Positions 23,381 to 30,758 of a stretch of DNA of 37,284 nucleotides are shown here, piece after piece. The position numbers and the translations under genes are program-made. Under the pieces are notes generated by a model. That model saw only the letters and a program-made list of their open reading frames with translations. It was not told the origin of the DNA and did not search any database. The stretch is from Bacteroidales bacterium (GTDB lineage: Bacteria; Bacteroidota; Bacteroidia; Bacteroidales; F082): contig JAGCPJ010000056.1 in assembly GCA_017965765.1 (NCBI GenBank), positions 1-37,284 on the forward strand, read 5' to 3'. How positions within the stretch are numbered: position 1 is the stretch's first letter; each line of letters starts with the position of its first letter.

Positions 23381-26161
23381 TTAATTCTTGATAAATCGTC
23401 TTGTCAGTACGGTATTATCCGTAGTCAAGCGAATCAGATAGGTCCCCATCGGAAGGTATTTGACATTGATTTCCAATTTCTTTTCGCAGAGATTTGAAAC
23501 ACCATAGATGCGTGTACCGTCAATACTATACACTTCATACTGGCGTATTGGATCTGCCACTTCCACGGTAAGCTTATCATTCACAGGATTGGGATAGACG
23601 TTGACATAACCTTCTTCCCATTGCTCCACTGCTTCAACAAAGTCCAAATTGGCTGTCAACTGGTGGTTTTCTGTCACCAAGAACGAGTATGAGGATTCCG
23701 TTGACACTTCAGTGCCGTAATCCGTCCAGTTTAACAATACGTAGTTTTGGTTCGGCGTCACAGTCACCGTTGCTGTTGAACCATACGTATAGGTACCGGC
23801 GCCACTCACCACACCACCTTCGGAGGGGCTGGCATTCACACCGACCGTGAAGGTTTGCATTTCGAAATGAGCTACATAGTCTGCATTCTCCATCACATTG
23901 AAGCTAAATGAGGGACTGGCTGAAACGACATTGCCATTCTTGGTCCAATTGACGAAATTGTAGCCTGTATTAGGCACGGCTGACAAAGTACAGATGTTGC
24001 CTGCATTAAAGGTACCACCCCCTAAAACCACACCACCTTCAATGGGATCCGCCATAACAGTAATAACATAGTTCTCAATTATTTCATCAAAAACAGCTAC
24101 AAAATGAGCATTTTCGACAACACTAAAACTGAATGTAGGGTTAGACGACACTGCCCCTCCGTCTTGGTGCCAGACAAAGAAACCATATCCGGCATTAGGA
24201 GTGGCGGTCAAAGTACAAACCTCACCAGTGTGAAATGAGCCGCCTCCTGTAACCACACCGCCTTCGGCAGGAAGGGCCGATGCTGTGATCGTAAATATTT
24301 GATCTGAAAAATGAGCTACAAAAGAAGCATCTTCGGTGGCGATAAAGCTAAATTCAGGATTTGTTGAGACAATGTTGCCGTTTTTGGTCCAGGAATCAAA
24401 GAGGTATCCTTCGTTAGGCATGGCACTCAATGTACAAGTGTTTCCGGAATAATATGTACCACCTCCGGAAACGACACCCGCATTGGCAGGATCCGCAGCA
24501 ACGGTAATGGTGTATTGCGGAGTTGGACCCGAGCTGAACAAATCATCGATATCAAACACAAAACCCTGATAATGGTTGTCGCTACCATCAGCATCCTCGG
24601 ACTGAAAATAGGAGCCCGTCTGTCCATCGACCTGAGAGGCAACAATCAATTTTCGACCAACCACAGCCGCCTGGTTATATACAAATTCATTATAGTTCCA
24701 CATTAAATCGCTGGTCAAATGAACCATAGGTGACCAAGTAACACCGCCATCACCAGAATATCTGGCAAAGAGCTTGTAATAGTAATTGCCGTTCTCATCT
24801 GTATGGTTTTCGTCCAAGGCACTCCAAAGCGCCACCATCTCATCCGTATCCGGAACCACACATAGCACTGGGAATGCGCAAACACCACTGTTATAATTAC
24901 CATGAAGGCTGCAGTCATCAATGTTGAAAGACGTCGGATTGTAAGGGTCTTCGGGATACCCACTATCGGTCAACGGAGTGAGGTAACCCACATATTCCGG
25001 CCACATTTCGTGAGATGCTTCCGGCCACTGCCACCATGAAGCGTAAATATCCTGACGCAGATAAGCAGAGTCCATCACGAAAGGCTGTCCTGGAATCAAG
25101 TTTCCCGAAATGGCACTCTGCGTGTTTCCTTGGATATTATAGGGCATCGTCTCGTTCCAATAGGCCACTCCGCCAATAGAAAGATGGTAGGATCCCAAAC
25201 CAGGTTCACCTGAAGTGGCCATGAACTCATAAAGCACATGCAGATGATGCTGGCTGTCCCATTGACAAGAAGTCCACCGGGGATAGAAGTACAATTCATA
25301 CGTGAAATCACTGTGAGGATTGGGATGCTGGAAGAACACTTTTCTTTCCCAAGTCTCACCATCATCATAGCTGTAGAGCACCATACCGTCTGACCAGGAA
25401 TTGTTCACGACGAGTGCGAGGCAGTTGTCCTCGGTAGTTTCCATCCAATAGCAGCAGTTGGAGCTGAAGTACTCACCGTATTCAGAGGTCATGTATGGAA
25501 GGATTTCATTCTGCTTGTCCCAGGTAGCACCACCATCCTGCGAACGGTAGTAATACATCATATAGTCGTTTAAACCCGTTGCAATGACATGAATGATGTT
25601 TCGGTTGGGTCCGGAAGTCATCACATTTGGCCAAGTTGGGACTTTGGTGTTATCCAAAGTGCCAGCCCTGGCTATGGTGCCCGGCGTATAGTTGTCCTTG
25701 TCGGGGATGATATAAACACCACAATCATTAGCAGTGTGGGCGGCCACAACAAGACCATTGGTTCCGTATTGTGCGATGCTACCGAAGCCGGTCTTCTCAT
25801 TCTCAACACGGCCACCCGAAGGAATCCATGTGTCATTGGCAAAATCGTATGTACCTATGGCGGTACCACGGTCTGAAAAATCAGACAGCGTAGCGCAGGT
25901 GTATGCAAAATTAACCTTTCCGTCGGGCCAGACATGGGTCCAGGTACGGGCACCCGCGTTACTTTGCCAGTCATAATAGGTGTAGTCAAGCTCACCATAC
26001 CCAACACTATCACAAACGAAAGCATGACCTATTTGACCCATCCCCTCATTGCCGCTATAATGAACTGGACGGCTGGTGCGGGCTAGGTTAACTTCCACAG
26101 GATTGGCTTGTACCAAGAATCCCAGTGTTACGAACAAAACAATAAGTGAAAGCCGTTTCAT
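23381..26161 (-). CDS. Secreted T9SS client protein: sialidase-like propeller, four InlB-type repeats, type A sorting domain
   Basis: The 926-residue protein starts with a signal peptide (about 1-19, ending VQA). Residues about 30-545 look like a beta-propeller: three Asp-box motifs are visible (SQDGGATW, SYDDGETW, SGDGGVTW), as in sialidases and BNR proteins, but no catalytic set was identified. Four divergent InlB B-repeats of 73-82 residues follow (550-842), each with GGVV.GGGT, a C/T-TLSA-P-GY core and a final VAHF-like strand. The last 74 residues (VNVYPNPVNDKL ... GTYLIRLTTDNTVLTRRFIKN) form a T9SS type A C-terminal sorting domain, so it should be exported by the Por system encoded at 2671-8628 and attached to the surface or released. 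It is more AT-rich than neighbouring housekeeping genes. Confidence 0.88.
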   Translation of the reverse strand: MKRLSLIVLFVTLGFLVQANPVEVNLARTSRPVHYSGNEGMGQIGHAFVCDSVGYGELDYTYYDWQSNAGARTWTHVWPDGKVNFAYTCATLSDFSDRGTAIGTYDFANDTWIPSGGRVENEKTGFGSIAQYGTNGLVVAAHTANDCGVYIIPDKDNYTPGTIARAGTLDNTKVPTWPNVMTSGPNRNIIHVIATGLNDYMMYYYRSQDGGATWDKQNEILPYMTSEYGEYFSSNCCYWMETTEDNCLALVVNNSWSDGMVLYSYDDGETWERKVFFQHPNPHSDFTYELYFYPRWTSCQWDSQHHLHVLYEFMATSGEPGLGSYHLSIGGVAYWNETMPYNIQGNTQSAISGNLIPGQPFVMDSAYLRQDIYASWWQWPEASHEMWPEYVGYLTPLTDSGYPEDPYNPTSFNIDDCSLHGNYNSGVCAFPVLCVVPDTDEMVALWSALDENHTDENGNYYYKLFARYSGDGGVTWSPMVHLTSDLMWNYNEFVYNQAAVVGRKLIVASQVDGQTGSYFQSEDADGSDNHYQGFVFDIDDLFSSGPTPQYTITVAADPANAGVVSGGGTYYSGNTCTLSAMPNEGYLFDSWTKNGNIVSTNPEFSFIATEDASFVAHFSDQIFTITASALPAEGGVVTGGGSFHTGEVCTLTATPNAGYGFFVWHQDGGAVSSNPTFSFSVVENAHFVAVFDEIIENYVITVMADPIEGGVVLGGGTFNAGNICTLSAVPNTGYNFVNWTKNGNVVSASPSFSFNVMENADYVAHFEMQTFTVGVNASPSEGGVVSGAGTYTYGSTATVTVTPNQNYVLLNWTDYGTEVSTESSYSFLVTENHQLTANLDFVEAVEQWEEGYVNVYPNPVNDKLTVEVADPIRQYEVYSIDGTRIYGVSNLCEKKLEINVKYLPMGTYLIRLTTDNTVLTRRFIKN
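23636..24514 (-). repeat. Four divergent InlB B-repeats in the T9SS client protein
   Basis: Repeats start at residues 550 (73 aa), 623 (75 aa), 698 (73 aa) and 771 (about 72 aa core). They share ITV.A.P..GGVV.GGGT, C-TLSA.PN.GY and a W/G-NG-V turn. They are protein-level repeats with diverged DNA. Confidence 0.85.
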
Positions 26162-26199
26162 GGTATAACAAATTAACTCACAATTCTTATTAATAACTG

Positions 26200-26207
26200 C
26201 AAAGTTA
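26200..26207 (-). promoter_or_regulatory. TAnnTTTG promoter of the T9SS client gene
   Basis: TAACTTTG on the minus strand ends 38 nt before the ATG at 26161, within an AT-rich gap. Confidence 0.65.
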
Positions 26208-26222
26208 ATAAAAATAAAAAAA

Positions 26223-27392
26223 TCAACAAAAGAATGTTTTGTGCGTCTTTACAACAATCAACTTTTCATTTGAAAGTGTTGTGGCAAAAAGAAACACTTG
26301 GTCGCCCTCGGCGATTTTCCAAGTCTTGCGCAGTTCGGCCACAGAAAGCGGGAAGTTGCGGGTGGCGATGCTGGCTTTCTCAACCCCAGTCAGGAGGGTT
26401 TGCTTGATTCTTTTGTTGAACGGTGCCCAGCCTTCTACTTGGAAGACACGGCCTGGGAAGTCAGGAATCCGGTGCTCCGAGGTATAGAGATGGCTGTTGG
26501 GGTGCAGTTGGTACAAGTTGTAGCGTTGGGTCAACAACTTAAAACACCCTCCTTTCATGAGGGCGGCGTTGGGTTCGTAAAGGTATTGCGAGACTTCGCT
26601 GGCGAGACACAGGGCTGAGTCTCGTTCTTCTTGCTGAGTGAATAAAACCGCAGGCTGTTCAGAAGAGAGGTTCACACAGGTGAACAAGGGGGATCCGGCA
26701 TAATCCGGCTCAAGGACGAACAGCAGTTCCTTGCATTCGTTGGCGACGGCTACCACGTGGATTTCCTTGACGTGACGCAGTTCCAGCAAGGCCTTGTTGA
26801 TGTCGAGCATGGGTGACAGTTTCAGCATCACGCGACGGGCTTTTTGGAGCAAGCGGTCTTGTAGGTCAAGGATGTTGGGGGTGCAGTCGGCGATGGAGAC
26901 GGTCTTGCGGCCGCAGGCATCACGCCGGGCGGGATCTAAAAAAATACAATCTATTGTTTTACAGGTATTTAAATAATTCTCAGCCGTATCGTTATGGACC
27001 TGAATCGGGGTGTTCAATGACGCAAAGTTATGTTTAGCCAAGGCGCAGAGTTCTTGGTTCTGTTCCACGTAGTCGGCCTGTGGGAAGTGTTGGGCAATGA
27101 AGAAGCAATCCACGCCCAGGCCGCCGGTGAGGTCGGCGAAGCTGTTGCCCTGAAGCAGCGAAGCTTTATATTGGGCGGTGGCTTCCGAGGAACATTGTTC
27201 GATGGAGAGGTGGGGAGGAAACAGCAGTTCGTCGTTGGCGCTCCACGAAGGCACTTTTTTTTGCAGGAGTTGCCGTGCCTCTATTTGACGCAATGCCAAG
27301 GCCATATCGACCTTGGCATTGTCATGGTATTTCAAAGCCAACTCACGGACATCGTCAAAGAGATGATCCTTTATGAATTGCTTGGTGTCCAT
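26223..27392 (-). CDS. Class I SAM methyltransferase with THUMP-like domain (PG_1098 family)
   Basis: The 389-residue protein has an N-terminal helical/ferredoxin-like part (1-80), a Rossmann methyltransferase core with motif I ADLTGGLGVDCFFIA (86-100) and IFLDPARRD (150-158), and a C-terminal THUMP-like module ending KLIVVKTHKT. The family is common in Bacteroidota and presumed to modify RNA; the target is not known. Its ATG shares one base with the pseudouridine synthase stop (TGATG), so the two are co-translated, which supports an RNA-modification role. Confidence 0.82.
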   Translation of the reverse strand: MDTKQFIKDHLFDDVRELALKYHDNAKVDMALALRQIEARQLLQKKVPSWSANDELLFPPHLSIEQCSSEATAQYKASLLQGNSFADLTGGLGVDCFFIAQHFPQADYVEQNQELCALAKHNFASLNTPIQVHNDTAENYLNTCKTIDCIFLDPARRDACGRKTVSIADCTPNILDLQDRLLQKARRVMLKLSPMLDINKALLELRHVKEIHVVAVANECKELLFVLEPDYAGSPLFTCVNLSSEQPAVLFTQQEERDSALCLASEVSQYLYEPNAALMKGGCFKLLTQRYNLYQLHPNSHLYTSEHRIPDFPGRVFQVEGWAPFNKRIKQTLLTGVEKASIATRNFPLSVAELRKTWKIAEGDQVFLFATTLSNEKLIVVKTHKTFFC

Positions 27393-28768
27393 CAGAGTTT
27401 TTTGAGCATGGCCACTTCCTTATCGGTGAGGAAGCGCCATTCGCCGCGCGGCAGTTTGTATTTGTCGAGGCCGGCGAACATCACGCGGTCGAGCTTGACG
27501 ATGTCGTAGCCGAGGTGTTCGAAGATACGGCGGACGATGCGGTTACGGCCGGAGTGGAGTTGGATGCCGATGCTTTTCTTGCTGTCGTCGTCGGCATCGT
27601 AGGCGATTTCGTCGGCGGAGATGAATCCGTCGTCGAGTTCGATACCTTCGGAGATCCGGAGCATGTCGTTTCTGGTGAGCGGCTTGTCGAGCACCACGTG
27701 GTAGAGTTTCGACACTTCGCTACTCGGGTGGGTCAATTTCTTGGCCAGGTCGCCATCGTTGGTCAGGAGGAGCAGGCCGGTGGTGGCTTTGTCGAGACGG
27801 CCCACGGGGAAGATCCTTTCGGGGCAGGCGTCTCTAACCAGTTCCATCACGGTTTCGCGGCCTTCCGGGTCGTCGGCGGTGGTGATGAAGCCTTTGGGTT
27901 TGTTGAGCAGGATGTAGCGGAGTTTCTCACGGTTGAGGGTCTGGCCACCATACATCACTTTATCGTTGGTTTTCACCTTATAGCCCATGGTGGTGATGAC
28001 TTCGCCATTGACGGTAACGCAGCCCGCCTTGATCAGGTCGTCGGCTTCGCGGCGTGAGCAGACGCCACAGTCGGCGAGGTATTTGTTCAGACGGATCTCT
28101 CCGGTAGCGGCCGGGCGGTCATACATGGGGTCTTTTTCCCTGACATAGCCCTTGCGGCCTCTCTTCGGGGCTTCTTCCTCTTCGTGGTCCTCGAAGCGGC
28201 GGCCTCTGCGTGGCCTATCGTCATCGTTGAATTTACGACGGGGACGGTCATCGTTGTCGTTGAAACGGCGACGCGGTCTTTCGTCATCGTTGAACTTACG
28301 GCGCGGTCTTTCCTCGTCATTGAACTTACGGCGTGGACGCTCTTCGTCATCATTGAACCGACGGCGTGGGCGTTCGTCGTTGTCGTTGAAGCGGCGACGC
28401 GGTTTGTCATCATCGTTGAACTTACGGCGTGGCCTTTCCTCGTCATTGAACTTACGGCGCGGACGCTCTTCGTCATCATTGAACCGACGGCGTGGGCGTT
28501 CGTCGTTGTCGTTGAAGCGGCGACGGGGTTTGTCGTCATCGTTGAACTTACGACGGGGTCTTTCTTCGTCATTGAACTTACGGCGGGGCCTCTCGTCGTC
28601 ATGGAATCGGCGCTCACCTCTCGTGGCACCGAACTTTCTCTCTTTCCTGTCCTCTTCGTCACCGTCACGGTGGGAAATCTTGAAGGACTTGTGCTGCAGA
28701 AACTCTTCTTTGTGTTCCACAGTCTTTCTGGTACGCGGACGCTTACCAGTGTTTTCGTTCTCAGTCAT
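27392..28768 (-). CDS. RsuA/RluB family pseudouridine synthase with Arg/Asp repeat N-terminus
   Basis: The 458-residue protein has a disordered N-terminus (1-224), an S4 RNA-binding domain (225-275: IRLNKYLADCGVCSRREADDLI) and an RsuA/RluB-type catalytic domain with GRLDKATTGLLLLTNDGD (323-340), catalytic Asp326. The family makes pseudouridine in rRNA. The N-terminus carries about 12 copies of PRR(K/R)FND spaced 10-11 residues (61-182); four units make a 42-residue (126-bp) higher-order repeat present twice plus a partial copy. Arg/Asp-rich tails are common on Bacteroidota RNA enzymes and probably bind RNA; this one is unusually regular. The promoter is 22 nt upstream. Confidence 0.9.
   Translation of the reverse strand: MTENENTGKRPRTRKTVEHKEEFLQHKSFKISHRDGDEEDRKERKFGATRGERRFHDDERPRRKFNDEERPRRKFNDDDKPRRRFNDNDERPRRRFNDDEERPRRKFNDEERPRRKFNDDDKPRRRFNDNDERPRRRFNDDEERPRRKFNDEERPRRKFNDDERPRRRFNDNDDRPRRKFNDDDRPRRGRRFEDHEEEEAPKRGRKGYVREKDPMYDRPAATGEIRLNKYLADCGVCSRREADDLIKAGCVTVNGEVITTMGYKVKTNDKVMYGGQTLNREKLRYILLNKPKGFITTADDPEGRETVMELVRDACPERIFPVGRLDKATTGLLLLTNDGDLAKKLTHPSSEVSKLYHVVLDKPLTRNDMLRISEGIELDDGFISADEIAYDADDDSKKSIGIQLHSGRNRIVRRIFEHLGYDIVKLDRVMFAGLDKYKLPRGEWRFLTDKEVAMLKKL
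28223..28588 (-). repeat. Coding tandem repeat, 30-33-bp units in a 126-bp higher-order array
   Basis: About twelve units encode PRR(K/R)FND plus 3-4 acidic residues. Unit spacings run 10, 10, 11, 11 residues and then repeat, and long stretches are nearly identical at DNA level, indicating recent expansion. Confidence 0.9.
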
Positions 28769-28790
28769 TATGTTATTTTAAATTGGGCTG

Positions 28791-28798
28791 CAAAAGTA
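28791..28798 (-). promoter_or_regulatory. TAnnTTTG promoter of the pseudouridine synthase gene
   Basis: TACTTTTG on the minus strand ends 22 nt before the ATG at 28768. Confidence 0.65.
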
Positions 28799-28851
28799 CG
28801 AATTTCTTTGTAAAAAAACGGTTTAGCCGCTTGATATATCAAAAAAAATGT

Positions 28852-28859
28852 TAATTTTG
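28852..28859 (+). promoter_or_regulatory. TAnnTTTG promoter with no downstream gene
   Basis: TAATTTTG on the plus strand has TTG at 28831-28833 as a possible -33 box, 18 nt upstream. No plus-strand gene follows; it points into the structured gap at 28860-29117. Confidence 0.55.
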
Positions 28860-28863
28860 CATC

Positions 28864-29115
28864 CACATAGTGTGACTCCATCCGTATTTTCGGATCGTCG
28901 GTATGACATTTTGCTATTATTCACGTTGGAAAAAGCCTGGGAAACTATTTTCTAAGATACCTTGGAAATAGCAAATTGCAAGCAACCGTTTGTTGCAAAA
29001 AGCACCGTAATAGACATTGTGTCCCACATAGAAATAGGTGTGGATGCTTTGTCGCAGGTGCTTTTGGGTATTCTCAGGTTCCCTCCAACGTGATGCGATT
29101 TAGATCCACACCTTA
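28864..29115 (+). ncRNA. Candidate structured non-coding RNA
   Basis: This lies in the only gene-free stretch over 300 bp (28769-29117). Behind a good promoter are several perfect pairings: ATCCG/CGGAT (28880/28891), TTTGCTATT/AATAGCAAA (28910/28967), GCAAC/GTTGC (28982/28992), AAAAGCACC/GGTGCTTTT (28998/29057) and AGGTGTGGAT/ATCCACACCT (29036/29104). TGTGGATGC (29039-29047) could instead pair with GCATCCACA at 28859-28867, giving competing or pseudoknotted folds. There is no tmRNA, RNase P or SRP signature; a 6S-like or new RNA is possible. The 3' end lacks a T-run and the extent is a guess. Confidence 0.35.
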
Positions 29116-29117
29116 CT

Positions 29118-30017
29118 TTAACGATGACTGTTTTGATGACGCTCTTTCTGCATCATCTGGAAACTGTTGTATAGGTTCTGCCAGATGACATAGAGCGTGG
29201 GAACGATACTGCACAAAGGATTGAGATAGTTTTGAGCCATCCATATTGCCAAGACGGTGTTCTTTTGGCCCAACGATTGTCCCCCCGCCACGTAGTCACC
29301 GTAGTGCTTTCCGATACGGTGCCCCACAAAAAACTGCAGGAAACAGAGGAACAGCGAGACCAACACCATCCATAAAAACAAGATCTTATTTTCTTGAAAC
29401 TGATTCATCAACAAGCCGATAGCCCGTGAAATCACCACAGTCAGCGACACCGACCACAGGTAAAACGAAATGCTCTTGTGACGGTTGATATAGTCGTTGG
29501 CCTTGGGAAACAGCCATCGGGTAAGCATCGCCAGCACAAAAGGAGCGATCAGCAAGGGAAACACCCGACTCAAGATCGTCAAAAACGAACTCCAGAAGGA
29601 GATGTCGGGAGAAGCTCCAATCCATGTGAACGACAAAGGAGCCACCACGGCAACCATCAAGTTGCAAAGGATCAGATAGGTGCTCATCATGCTGACATTG
29701 GCACCCAAGATGAGCGACACCGCAATGGCCGCCGCTGCCGTGGGAGCCAACACCGTGACAAAAGCACCTTGAGCCACCACTTCATCGAAAGGTCGCAGCA
29801 ACAGATATACCGCCGTTGAGACCACCAGCTGGAACAACAAAAGCCAAAAATCAAACATGCTAAAGCGCATCTTCCTGACATCCAAGGAGTTGAACGAGAA
29901 AAACAACATGGCGGCAATCAGGTAGGGCAACGCAGGCGACAAGATCACGATATGCTCGTGAAAAAAGATGCCCAAGACAATGGCAATCGGCAAGATCCAA
30001 CTTTTATAGCGCTGCAT
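29118..30017 (-). CDS. Bile-acid:sodium symporter family-like membrane protein
   Basis: The 299-residue protein has about nine or ten membrane helices. It starts MQRYKSWILPIAIVLGIFFHEHI; VLAPTAAAAIAVSLILGANVSMMSTYLILCNLMVAVVAP and the late AGGQSLGQKNTVLAIWMAQNYLNPLCSIVP match the BASS/SBF pattern (family members carry a similar G-x-x-x-x-N-T crossover). The substrate is unknown. The frame is open back to 30167, but ATG 30017 is 20 nt behind a promoter and gives the normal length. It is transcribed away from the TatD gene. Confidence 0.78.
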   Translation of the reverse strand: MQRYKSWILPIAIVLGIFFHEHIVILSPALPYLIAAMLFFSFNSLDVRKMRFSMFDFWLLLFQLVVSTAVYLLLRPFDEVVAQGAFVTVLAPTAAAAIAVSLILGANVSMMSTYLILCNLMVAVVAPLSFTWIGASPDISFWSSFLTILSRVFPLLIAPFVLAMLTRWLFPKANDYINRHKSISFYLWSVSLTVVISRAIGLLMNQFQENKILFLWMVLVSLFLCFLQFFVGHRIGKHYGDYVAGGQSLGQKNTVLAIWMAQNYLNPLCSIVPTLYVIWQNLYNSFQMMQKERHQNSHR

Positions 30018-30037
30018 TATCCATTTGATTTTGAATG

Positions 30038-30045
30038 CAAAAATA
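30038..30045 (-). promoter_or_regulatory. TAnnTTTG promoter of the symporter gene
   Basis: TATTTTTG on the minus strand ends 20 nt before ATG 30017. It lies only 2 bp from the oppositely directed tatD promoter. Confidence 0.6.
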
Positions 30046-30047
30046 AA

Positions 30048-30055
30048 TAATTTTG
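30048..30055 (+). promoter_or_regulatory. TAnnTTTG promoter of the TatD gene
   Basis: TAATTTTG ends 4 nt before ATG 30060, so the mRNA is probably leaderless. Confidence 0.65.
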
Positions 30056-30059
30056 CCGG

Positions 30060-30752
30060 ATGATTCAAGAGGATTTCCCCTTTATTGATATTCATACGCA
30101 CCGACAAGTGGGCTGCTTCACCAGCTATGGCATCCATCCTTGGTGGTTCGACGATCCCGCATACCATCCGGACAACGACCTGCGGCTGCTGGAACGGCTG
30201 CTGCGCGAGGACAAGCTAGCCGCCATCGGGGAAACGGGGATCGACAAGCTACACCCCGAGACCTTAGCACTACAAATCGAAAGTTTCGAAAAACACATCG
30301 CCCTTTCCGAGACCTATCAAAAACCCTTGATCCTCCATAACGTGAAAGGCACCGAGACGCTGCTTCAGCTCCACAAGAAGCACAAGCCCGGCCAAGCCTG
30401 GATCATCCATGGCTTCAACGGCAACGAAAACGAGGTCCGACAGCTGGTCTCCCAAGGCTTTTACCTCTCCGTCGGGGCCTCCCTATTGTATGAAAATAGG
30501 AAAATCACTAAATCCATAAAATCCATCCCTTTGGATTATCTGTTCTTCGAGACCGACACCGCCGGGAACAGCATTGGGGAGATCTATCAAAAGGCGGCAA
30601 TGCTATTGGACTTGCCGTTGGCCCAACTGAAAGAAAGGATCTTCGCTAACTTTGCACGATTACAACTTACGACCTGGAAGCCTGGAACGGACGTACCCGA
30701 TGGCTCCTCGGGGACCATGGCGTTGAGCAACCGTGAAAGGATCACGTTCTAA
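30060..30752 (+). CDS. TatD family metal-dependent hydrolase
   Basis: The 230-residue protein is a compact TatD-type TIM-barrel hydrolase. The metal-site residues are all visible: HTH (H12, H14), E58 in AIGETGID, H93 in LILHN, H117 in WIIHGFNG and D166 in FFETDTAG. TatD enzymes are 3'-5' DNases or general phosphodiesterases; this shorter Bacteroidota form starts at FIDIHTHR and has no extra domains. It faces the DUF5060 gene tail to tail with a 6-bp gap and no visible terminator. Confidence 0.9.
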   Translation: MIQEDFPFIDIHTHRQVGCFTSYGIHPWWFDDPAYHPDNDLRLLERLLREDKLAAIGETGIDKLHPETLALQIESFEKHIALSETYQKPLILHNVKGTETLLQLHKKHKPGQAWIIHGFNGNENEVRQLVSQGFYLSVGASLLYENRKITKSIKSIPLDYLFFETDTAGNSIGEIYQKAAMLLDLPLAQLKERIFANFARLQLTTWKPGTDVPDGSSGTMALSNRERITF

Positions 30753-30758
30753 GGGTGT

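Noticed and set aside
28152-28813. Long plus-strand frames opposite the pseudouridine synthase repeat
   Set aside because: They are shadows of the tandem repeat on the other strand; one reads only as a Ser/Arg/Leu repeat and the other as a Val/Ile/Thr repeat.
28864-29115. tmRNA, RNase P RNA or tRNA in the gene-free stretch
   Set aside because: There is no tRNA-like acceptor with CCA, no tag-peptide reading frame, and no GAGGAAAGTCC-type RNase P core.
28976-29188. Small plus-strand reading frame (70 codons) in the 28.8-29.1 kb gap
   Set aside because: It runs into the end of the symporter gene, is Cys/Arg-rich without any recognisable pattern, and overlaps the paired RNA segments.
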